Of a stretch of 64,000 bases of DNA, positions 9,578-17,800 are shown piece by piece (the stretch's first letter is position 1; each line of letters starts with the position of its first letter). Source of the DNA: Tannerellaceae bacterium (GTDB lineage Bacteria > Bacteroidota > Bacteroidia > Bacteroidales > Tannerellaceae). Both the position numbers and the translations under genes were made by a program. Location of the stretch: the NCBI GenBank assembly GCA_031257015.1, contig JAIRPK010000001.1, positions 1 through 64,000 on the forward strand. Direction: 5' to 3'. The notes beneath the pieces are model-generated. The model saw nothing but the letters and a program-made list of their open reading frames with translations, was not told the DNA's origin and did no database searches.

Positions 9578-10567
9578 TCACATTTGAGACATTAACTTCG
9601 GCGCCGGCACGCCGTCATTCAAGTAGATGGGCGCCGTCTCCGCCTGCCATTCATCGTAAAGTTCCTCGTCGATAAAGGAGTTCAGCAGCGCCGCCCCACC
9701 CTCGACGAGAAGAGACATCAACTTCCGCTCATACAGTTCGGACAGGACGCGCCTCAACACTCCGGCGCCAAAATCCACCCGGATATACTCGACATTCGCT
9801 GTGCCCTTCCGCTCACATTCGGTAAAGACCAGCGTCGGCACCTTTCCGTCCATCAGATGATAATCCTGCGGAATGATCAATCGCCTGTCCATGACGACCC
9901 TTGTCGGCGAGTCGCCGCTCCACGACCTGACGGTCAGCGAGGGATTGTCAAGCATCGCAGTTCTTGTGCCGACCATTATCGCCGCCACCTCAGCCCGTTT
10001 TTTATGCACCCTCTGCAACATTGCCGGCGAGGAAAGCCTTGCAGGCAATTGCGCGACGCTCTCCCGGTGGCGGTCGATGAACCCGTCGGCGCTCTGCGCC
10101 CATTTCAGATAAACATATGGCCTCTTGCGCATGTAAAACGTCATAAACTCCTTGTTCAGCTCCTCCGCCTCCTCGCGCAAAACACCCGTCACAACCTCGA
10201 CGGCATTGGCACGCAATATCTCTATGCCCTTTCCGGCGACGTCAGGGAAAGGATCGATGCACGCGACGACCACCCGCGGAATCCCCATCTTCAAGATCAA
10301 GTCCGTACATGGCGGCGTCTTCCCATGATGCGAGCAAGGCTCCAGATTAACGTACAGCGTGGCCTCGCGCAACAAGGCAGCGTCCCTCACGGCATTAACC
10401 GCATTCACCTCGGCATGAGCGTCGCCAAACCTGCGATGAAACCCCTCGCCGATGATGCGCCCGTTGCGCACCAGCACAGCCCCCACCATCGGATTCGGGT
10501 TCACCTTTCCCGCTCCGCAACTCGCCAGCTCCATGCAGCGATACATATACTTGTCTTCTATTTCCAT
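9578..10567 (-). CDS. ribD: Bifunctional riboflavin biosynthesis deaminase/reductase
   Basis: A 329-residue cytoplasmic enzyme that deaminates the pyrimidine formed by GTP cyclohydrolase II and then reduces its ribosyl group. The N-terminal deaminase zinc site is intact (HAEVNAV and PCSHHGKTPPC); the C-terminal half is a RibD_C reductase (VGTRTAMLDNPSLTVR, LLVEGGAALLNSF). I chose MEIEDKYM at 10567 because the family begins with this deaminase helix and a -7 box lies just upstream; the open frame runs on into repeat DNA. It stands alone, not with other rib genes. Confidence 0.92.
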   Translation of the reverse strand: MEIEDKYMYRCMELASCGAGKVNPNPMVGAVLVRNGRIIGEGFHRRFGDAHAEVNAVNAVRDAALLREATLYVNLEPCSHHGKTPPCTDLILKMGIPRVVVACIDPFPDVAGKGIEILRANAVEVVTGVLREEAEELNKEFMTFYMRKRPYVYLKWAQSADGFIDRHRESVAQLPARLSSPAMLQRVHKKRAEVAAIMVGTRTAMLDNPSLTVRSWSGDSPTRVVMDRRLIIPQDYHLMDGKVPTLVFTECERKGTANVEYIRVDFGAGVLRRVLSELYERKLMSLLVEGGAALLNSFIDEELYDEWQAETAPIYLNDGVPAPKLMSQM

Positions 10568-10592
10568 ACACATTATATTATAATAAACATTG

Positions 10593-10600
10593 CAAATATA
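10593..10600 (-). promoter_or_regulatory. Candidate -7 box for ribD
   Basis: Minus-strand TATATTTG fits TAnnTTTG, 26-33 bases upstream of the chosen ribD ATG. It borders the repeat element that begins at about 10610. Confidence 0.5.
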
Positions 10601-10609
10601 AAACCATCG

Positions 10610-11640
10610 CCGGAAATGCCGGGACACTTTGTCACATGTCAAAACAATGAAAGGAAGGCGAAAAGACATAAAGTCGCGAAACATCAATCTTCAAACACTC
10701 CCACTAATACCGACAGCCTCCAACATTCATTACACCGTATCAACCGGCAGATGCAATACAAAGAACATGGCTCCCCTGCCCTGTTCGGGGACTTCAACGA
10801 CGTCCGGCTTTCTGTTCATTTCACATCCGTTATTAATCATGATTTATAACAAAATGCTCATCCCGATTTGCAGGAAGCCTTTGCAATAATCACAAAGTCT
10901 GTCCGAAAATGCCGGAACACTTTGTCACATGTCAAAACAATGAAAGGAAGGCGAAAAGGCATAAAGTCGCGAAACATCAATCTTCAAACACTCCCACTAA
11001 TGCCGACAGCCTCCAACATTCATAACCGCGTACCAACCGGCAGATGCAATACAAAGAACATGGCTCCCCTGCCATGTTCGGGGACTTCAACGACGTCCGG
11101 CTTACGGTTCATTTTACACCTGCAATTCATCATGATTTACGACAAAATGCTCATCCCGGTTCGCCGAAAGCCTTTGTCAGAGATCAAAACCTTCACGGAA
11201 ACCTGGAAAATGGTTTTGTCATAGATCATGACCGTTTCCGGGACTTGGAAAACGGTTTTGTCGTAGATCATGACCATTCCCGGAAACCGGAAAATGCTTT
11301 TGTCGTAGATCATGACCATTCCAGAAAACTGGAAAATGCTTTTGTCATAGATCAAAACCATTCCCGGAACCTGGAAAATGGTCTTGTCATAGATCAAAAC
11401 CATTCTCGGAAACCGAAAAACGGTTTTGTCATAGATCATGACCATTTTCTGAACCTGAATGATGGTTTTGTCATAAAACATGGCTAATCGCGGCTGCAAA
11501 ATGAACCGAAAGTCGAACGCCTTCGTGTTCCCTGAAAATGAGAGGATAACCGCGTGCCCGGCGCTGCATTTGCCAGCCTGTTCGGGATTATGAATGTTGC
11601 AGGTCTTCGACATCCGGTGTAACGTGGAATTATTCATGCT
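10610..11640. repeat. Compound repeat element: two direct arms, a 42-bp array, one inverted arm
   Basis: The region lies between the divergent genes ribD and DUF2007. Two direct copies of a unit of about 274 bp (10610-10883 and 10903-11176) align without gaps at a 293-bp offset. They run into an array of 42-bp units (11163-11486). On the far side, about 11487-11640, the same arm recurs in inverted orientation: its reverse complement shares CAACATTCATAATCCCG and TTTATGACAAAAC with the related locus at 34.2 kb. The array is thus bracketed by inverted arms, like a transposon skeleton but with no transposase. Both strands show long open frames, which follow from the period being a multiple of three. 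Confidence 0.85.
11163..11486. repeat. 42-bp tandem array, seven units and a partial one
   Basis: Full units start at 11163, 11205, 11247, 11289, 11331, 11373 and 11415 with no indels; a partial unit ends with TTTTGTCATAAAACATGG. Each unit holds TTTTGTCATAGATCAT or a close variant, with an inner dyad GTCAT-AGATC-ATGAC and outer arms around GGAAAATGGT and ACCATTCCC, so each can fold back on itself. Variation among units is by substitution only. Confidence 0.9.
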
Positions 11641-11796
11641 GCATGACGCCGTATATTCACGGTTGAAATTGAGTATCACGTTCGCCGGCAAAATCCCCAT
11701 TCCCAATTCCCCATAGCCGGCTTCCAATCACAAGCTCCTCATGGCATTTTCCAAATATTCTTTTTATTTTTACACACCATAATAAAAAATACGAAT

Positions 11797-12057
11797 ATGA
11801 ATCTAAACGAAGAACGAATAGTCGAAATAGCCCGCTTTACTCATCCATCCGCCGCACAGATACTTGTAACCATTCTCCAGTCCGAAGGCATCAACTGTTA
11901 TTTACGCAATGCTTTTTCCTCCCAGATTCTCGGCGGCTACGCCGACATTGGCGGCAGTCGCCTCGAAGTGTTGGAGAGCGACAGCGCACGTGCGATAGAA
12001 ATCGCCCAGGACAGCGGCTACGGAAAATACCTTATCCGGCACGACGATGGACATTGA
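11797..12057 (+). CDS. DUF2007 family small protein
   Basis: An 86-residue protein matching the DUF2007 (putative signal-transducing protein) layout: an N-terminal strand IVEIARFTHPSAAQILVTILQSEGI that resembles PII-like folds, then LRN and a C-terminal DSARAIEIAQDSGY. No catalytic motif is visible. Its last 11 bases overlap the start of the kinase-RapZ gene, so the two are translationally coupled. Function is unknown. Confidence 0.8.
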   Translation: MNLNEERIVEIARFTHPSAAQILVTILQSEGINCYLRNAFSSQILGGYADIGGSRLEVLESDSARAIEIAQDSGYGKYLIRHDDGH

Positions 12058-13480
12058 AGCATTAAGCAATCTCTACCGCCTCCACACAAGCACGAACGCC
12101 GACAATGTCAAAGAACTCCCCTTCTCCGGTTCCAACCGCAGATACTTTCGCATCATGGGCGCCGGCGGCAGTTTGATAGGCGTTAACGGCACCTCGGCTG
12201 ATGAGAACAAAGCCTTCATCTACCTGGCGCGTCACTTTCGTAATAAAGGCCTCCCCGTGCCCGAAATATTCATCCACACGGACAATCTGCTCTCCTATCT
12301 GCAAGAAGATCTGGGCGACACACTCCTCTTCGACGCCATATCCAAGGGGAGGAAGAGCCACGTTTTCGACGAGCGCGAACGCATGTTATTGCGCAAAACG
12401 ATCGCCATTCTCCCTTCCATTCAGGTGAGCGGCGCAGAGGGCCTCAACTTCAACTGCTGCTACCCGCAGACGGAATTTAACCAGCGCACGGTTCTCTGGG
12501 ATTTGAATTACTTCAAATACTGCTTCCTCAAAGCCGTCGAGCTGGAGTTTCAGGAAGACCGGCTGGAGGACGACTTCCAGCGCATGCGCGACGAATTGTT
12601 GACAGAGCCAGCCGCGACCTTCTTCTACCGCGACTTCCAATCCCGCAACGTCATGATCAAGGATGAATCGCCATGGTTTATAGACTTTCAGGGCGGACGC
12701 CGCGGCCCGATATACTACGACGTAGCCTCGTTCCTCTGGCAAGCCAAAGCCAACTTCACCGACGAGCTTCGTAACGAACTCATAGAGGAATACATCCTTT
12801 CGCTGAACAAATTCATGCCGATCGACGGGAATAAATTCCGCCGTCGCTTGCGCCATTTCGTACTCTTCCGCATCCTCCAGACTCTCGGCGCCTACGGGTT
12901 CCGCGGCTACTTCGAGAAAAAGCCCCACTTCATACAAAGCGTGCCTTACGCGATTAAGAACCTCCGTTCGTTGCTGCGCGAGGAGTTCGCCGAATATCCC
13001 TACCTGTGCTCGCTATTAACCGAGCTTGTCAACCTGAAGCAATTCGCCGACGATTTGCAGAAAAATACATTAGAGATCAAGGTCATCAGTTTCGCCTACA
13101 AGAAAGGAATCCCTGAAGATTCTACCGGCAACGGCGGCGGCTTCGTCTTCGACTGTCGCGCGATTAATAATCCAGGCAAATACGAATGGTATCACCCGTT
13201 CACGGGCTTGGACGAACCCGTCATAAGGTTCTTGGAGGACGACGGCGAGATCACCCAGTTCCTCGAACACGTCTATACACTCGTCGGCGCGACCGTTCGC
13301 CGCTATTTAGACCGCGGATTCACCAATCTTATGGTCAGCTTCGGCTGCACAGGCGGTCAGCACCGCTCAGTGTATTCCGCCCAGCACCTGGCGGAGCATT
13401 TGCACGCCAACTTCGGCGTAAAAATTCATTTGGTACACAGAGAACAAAACGTAGAACAAATATTTGACTCTATAATATGA
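12047..13480 (+). CDS. APH-fold sugar kinase fused to a RapZ C-terminal domain
   Basis: 477 residues. Residues 1-335 form an aminoglycoside-phosphotransferase-like kinase: YRDFQSRN (Asp196 as catalytic base) and IDFQGG (Asp213 as metal ligand). Residues about 343-477 match the C-terminal domain of RapZ, including VISFAYKKGIP, FVFDCRAINNP, TGLDEPV and the hallmark GCTGGQHRSVY. In E. coli that domain binds glucosamine-6-phosphate. The gene overlaps a MurU-like nucleotidyltransferase by 4 bases, the pairing known for AmgK/MurU, which convert MurNAc to UDP-MurNAc in wall recycling. I infer an amino-sugar anomeric kinase; the added domain may sense or bind an amino sugar phosphate. The substrate is not proven by sequence. 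Confidence 0.8.
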   Translation: MDIEALSNLYRLHTSTNADNVKELPFSGSNRRYFRIMGAGGSLIGVNGTSADENKAFIYLARHFRNKGLPVPEIFIHTDNLLSYLQEDLGDTLLFDAISKGRKSHVFDERERMLLRKTIAILPSIQVSGAEGLNFNCCYPQTEFNQRTVLWDLNYFKYCFLKAVELEFQEDRLEDDFQRMRDELLTEPAATFFYRDFQSRNVMIKDESPWFIDFQGGRRGPIYYDVASFLWQAKANFTDELRNELIEEYILSLNKFMPIDGNKFRRRLRHFVLFRILQTLGAYGFRGYFEKKPHFIQSVPYAIKNLRSLLREEFAEYPYLCSLLTELVNLKQFADDLQKNTLEIKVISFAYKKGIPEDSTGNGGGFVFDCRAINNPGKYEWYHPFTGLDEPVIRFLEDDGEITQFLEHVYTLVGATVRRYLDRGFTNLMVSFGCTGGQHRSVYSAQHLAEHLHANFGVKIHLVHREQNVEQIFDSII

Positions 13481-14238
13481 AAGCCATCATTTTCGCAGCC
13501 GGTCTCGGCACCCGCCTGAAACCCCTGACCAACGCCATCCCCAAAGCCCTCGTTCCATTAAACGGCAAGCCCATGCTTGAGCATATCATCGTAAAGCTAA
13601 AAGAAGCCGGATGCCACGACATAGTCATCAACATTCACCACCTTGGGCAACTGATCATTGACTTTTTGAAAGCCAACGACAATTTCGGCCTCACGATCCA
13701 TATCTCCGACGAGCGCAAATATCTGCTGGACACAGGTGGCGGCCTCAAGCAAGCCTCCAAGTTCCTGGACGGCAAATCCCCCTTCATCGCGCACAACGTT
13801 GACATTCTAAGCGATGTTGATCTTCGCGCCTTTTACTCCGCCCACAAGCCCGACGCCATGGCGACCCTCCTCACAAGCAAGCGCGAAACCACTCGCCGCC
13901 TGTTGTTCGACAAAAAGAACAATCTCCGCGGCTGGCAGGACAAAAAGACCGGCGAAGTCAAATCCTACTACCGCGACTTTGACCCCAGTCTGTACATCGA
14001 GCACGCTTTTGGCGGCATACACATAATCTCCCCCAATATATTTAACGAGATGGACGATTGGACAGGCAAGTTTTCAATCATCGACTTCTATCTCTCCGCC
14101 TGCGGCAAGAACAAGATCAATCCCTGGCCAGCCCCGGAAGTAACAATATTCGACATCGGCTCCCCCGAATCCCTCTCCCAAGCCGAACGCTGGTTAAGCG
14201 CGAAAAACGCGAACAATGACAAAAGCCGGGAGGAGTAA
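13477..14238 (+). CDS. Sugar-1-phosphate nucleotidyltransferase, MurU-like
   Basis: 253 residues. The N-terminal signature AIIFAAGLGTRLKPLT binds the nucleotide, KALVPLNGKPMLEHI follows, and HNVDILSD supplies a metal-binding Asp. The size and motif set fit single-domain uridylyltransferases such as MurU rather than longer GlmU or RfbA. It begins at ATGA, overlapping the stop of the kinase gene, which implies coupled translation and sequential steps: phosphorylation at C1, then UMP transfer. A role in peptidoglycan sugar recycling is an inference from this pairing; other hexose-1-phosphates are possible. Confidence 0.78.
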   Translation: MKAIIFAAGLGTRLKPLTNAIPKALVPLNGKPMLEHIIVKLKEAGCHDIVINIHHLGQLIIDFLKANDNFGLTIHISDERKYLLDTGGGLKQASKFLDGKSPFIAHNVDILSDVDLRAFYSAHKPDAMATLLTSKRETTRRLLFDKKNNLRGWQDKKTGEVKSYYRDFDPSLYIEHAFGGIHIISPNIFNEMDDWTGKFSIIDFYLSACGKNKINPWPAPEVTIFDIGSPESLSQAERWLSAKNANNDKSREE

Positions 14239-14630
14239 AAATCTCCCGGCGACAACAATCCCCATCTCCTATTCAACATCACTCCCTCGAACATTCTCCT
14301 CCTCAGAAGATCGCCAACCTTTAAAGACAAGATCGCGCATCCCTGCACGCTTACGTCCAATTCCAAACAATCCGAATCAAACTCCTCAACACCGTCTTTG
14401 GCCTCCATTACACATAGCGAAGAATTGAAATCATAACAGGCAAGGCCATTTACACAAGCTATTGACAAGTAATAAAATATTGTTGAAATAAAGCAGCAAG
14501 AAAAACTCTTTCATTTGACGTCATCATTTCAATTTATCCGCGAACATATATTACATTTTCCTCGCAGAAATAACTAATATCATAGCTTTCATATTGCTGC
14601 TACTAAAACTCATAAACAAGCTAAAAGCCA

Positions 14631-14719
14631 TCCCCCTTCCATTTTGATTATTATCAACTCGATGTTCCGCGTTCAACACCCCAAACATGAACTTGTGATA
14701 ATCAAAATGGAAGAGGGAA
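14631..14719. repeat. About 90-bp imperfect palindrome
   Basis: Arms 14631-14672 and 14679-14719 share TTCCATTTTGATTAT and continue with substitutions to the centre, leaving a loop of only about 6 nt. It lies between convergent genes and could act as a transcription barrier, or be a remnant of a small inverted-repeat element. Confidence 0.75.
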
Positions 14720-14782
14720 AAGCTTCAGCGCAGTTTGTTGAGTTTGGTGGGGAACGAGATCCTCTCCATATATAAAAAAGAG

Positions 14783-14820
14783 GAAAAAAGACCGGGAGAC
14801 TCACGCCCCCACGGCCTTTC
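14783..14820 (-). terminator. Rho-independent terminator of the giant T9SS cargo gene
   Basis: On the minus strand, AAAGGCCG and CGGTCTTT pair through a stem of about ten pairs with one bulge, followed by a T run. It lies 37-74 bases after the stop at 14857. Confidence 0.65.
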
Positions 14821-14856
14821 CACTACAACTACAAACTACTATATGACAAATACTAA

Positions 14857-17800
14857 CTATTTTAACATAACCTTTTCAATAAATATTTCGTCTCCAATTT
14901 TCACCTTAACAATGTAAAGGCGACGATTCGGAAGAGAAACCAATCGTTCAGTTACATTCATTCTATCATCTTTATAAACCAATTGGCCAAGCATATTGCG
15001 TATTTCCACGCTCTGAATGAGTTCAGCGGCATTAGCGCGTATAAGGATTCCTGCATCCGTCGAGCCGACAGTAATAACAGATTGCAGCTTCATTTTATGA
15101 TGTGCGCCCTCAATGCCCACTCCCCGACCGGTATAATGTAGTTCTAAAGTGAAGCGGTTATTGATTTCGCCAGCCTTAGCAGCGACGAAAGTGTAAGTGG
15201 GTGTAATACTTATGTCTATTCGCTTGTTGAGTTGATGGTCAACAAGAACTACATCATGTCCAAATGTCTCCTGATTGGCAAATGACAAAGTGACTTCGCC
15301 GGCAGAAGCAGCCAATACTCCCATTTTAAGGGGATTCATATTGAACTGTCCATCGCTGTTGATAGCCAAGGCCGTGTTCGATGCAGAAAACGTATAAACA
15401 GCAAGATTCGTTTCATTAAAGACAAGTAGCGGCATGTCCTCCCTGTCTACACCAGCAGTTGCTCCAGGTGAATATAGCAAAGCAGCATAGGCTTGACGAT
15501 CACCCTGCGTCACTTTGATATTCAATATCCCACCTTTAGTTACCGCTGAACGTAGTTTATAAGAATCCGCAGGTTTAACAGTAGTGAAAGCAGGAGATAT
15601 TACAAGATTAGAATATCCACTTCTACAAGACACAAAGAAAGATTGCAAAGGCGGAATAAATTTATCTGTTGATCTATTGAAACCAGCAGTCCCGGATGCA
15701 GCAACATAGCGATTCCCGTCAGTAAGAGCCAAAGCAGTGAATCCATCCTTCGGGTCTCCACTCCAAGTGTAAAATCCTGAATTAATCACATTGCTATTGG
15801 CCGCATAGAACTTGTCGAAATCCAAATAAGCCATATAAGGGTTCACCACTTGCATCATAGTAACACCTGAAGGAGTAAGACCTTGTCCACTTACAACTGG
15901 AAGATTATAAGTCCCCGAAGAATTTCTCACCAGTCCATTGGTTATGAATTTAGAACCTTTCTGCCGCGTAATGGGAGAATTGGGGTATTGTCCCCATTGT
16001 GGGAAGCACAAAAGACTGTCTTTAGAATATGTAGTGCTGACAACTTTAAGATTGAATGCTCGACCAAGCTCAAGTGATTGGTTTAGCGATCCAAATGTAG
16101 CAGTAAGCATATTGGAAGCTATGGCTCCCGCCCCTCCAGAAGGCAGTGGCCCAGGATTCGATTGTTGGAAGAAATTCATATAGACATCTCCCCGCTGTAT
16201 TAATCCGCTTTTGCGATAGAAATAGTCACCGGAATATACGCCAGTTAGAGGAGCTGACCACATAAGGAAACGATCACGTTCAGCGGGTTTGAGTTTTATC
16301 TCTACGGCTGCGCTGTCGTAACTAAGGAGATGAGGGTTTTTGAGCATTGCCCTGTCTTTCATAAGTATCGCAGCACAATAAGCGCTATCAGATTCGAGAA
16401 CTGGAAAATTATCGACAACAGAGGGGATAGTCACATTTACACATCGAGTAGGCGCATACAAAGCAGGACTTTCAGAAACAACGTTATTAGATTCGTGCAC
16501 CTCCACCCAGTTGAGCGGATTGTTCCAAACGGAATCTATTTGTCCTGTCCAGCGCATTTTTGCAACGTTGTTAGTGCCGGAGTTGGCCATTGCAACCGTA
16601 AAATCACCCTTTGGGAAATTCCCTCTGTGGGTGTTTAGAGGTTCTATTTGGTAGGTAACGCTGTTCGTCATAGCCGGTAAGGTGATATTGTCAGTTGGGT
16701 TTCCTGCCAAAGCAGCCCCCTGGTACCAGTTGAAATTAACGCCCGACTGATGGACAAGTTCTACTTTATGCGTCTTGCCATAGCAATCGGCAGCTCTGTT
16801 TTTGTCTTCCAATACATATATATATACCCATGCGGAAGTTGGCATATTCCCAAAGTCAATTTGATAGCGGAAAGAGTCAATTTGTTGCGACAGAGGTTTA
16901 CCGTTGTTAATGTAAATAAGTTTACTGTTTTGTCCACTGCCTGTTACACTCAAATCTCCCGCTTTCGGCAAATCACCGGTTTTCAGAACAGAGTCTTTAA
17001 GAGAGAAAGCGCCGGGGGAAAACCCAGGAGGCAAAACGTCATTTTTAAGAAGGTCTATTTCCACTGCACGATATTTTTGCACAGTTGCAGTATCTCTGTT
17101 CAGGCTAGCGCAGTCTTTGTTCCGGATTTCTACATATTTACGGGCACAACAGTTGGATTGCGCATTTGGAGTTGACGTAGTTACGATAAGAAGATAGAAA
17201 CCAGGGTCAGATACCATACCATTGGGACTGGGGTATGGCAGTGAATACTTCCCAGCAGTAGAACTTGGACTGTTAAAACTGATTGGATTTCCGACCGGAT
17301 TCCACATGGAATTATTTCTCGGATCACCGTTTGCATCCTGCTTATACCATTGCGCATTAAGAGGGCCGGCAAATGAATTTACAGAATTGTCAAAAAAGCC
17401 TTCCAATTTAAATGAACTGTTTTTACAGATAGTCGTGTCTGTCCTTGTTCCAAAGTCTCCTATCTCCACTTTAGGAAGTCCGCAAAGACGTATTTCTATA
17501 TCGTCTAATCCGAAGTCGTTGCCTTGTGCAGTAATTCCTTCGCCGGCATTAATGATTTTCAATACGAGCGACGTGTGTCCCGATGGCACGGGAATAGAAA
17601 ATCCGTATTGTTTCCATCCGTAATTGGTAGATGGGTTAAGATTCGCTTCCGGTTCAATCGGGCCGGTATAGTATTTTGCAAGGACATTATTATTAGTGTC
17701 TTCTATTACGAACTGCAACATAGGCCTGTCATGAACCGGCGATGCGTTAGCTTTACACAGGTTAATGATCCACGCGGTAAAGTAGAGTTCCATTCCGGAG

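Larger units (their letters stand above)
14239..14856. other. Gene-free region between convergent genes
   Basis: No gene is visible. It holds a large imperfect palindrome (14631-14719) and a terminator-like hairpin (14783-14820), both listed separately. The rest is AT-rich and plain. Confidence 0.6.

Noticed and set aside
11163-11486. CRISPR array
   Set aside because: Units are contiguous variants of one sequence with no unique spacers, and no cas gene is in the window.
11044-11727. Open frames on both strands through the 42-bp array
   Set aside because: Same cause: they translate a 14-residue repeat on each strand and merge into the flanking arms with no domain.
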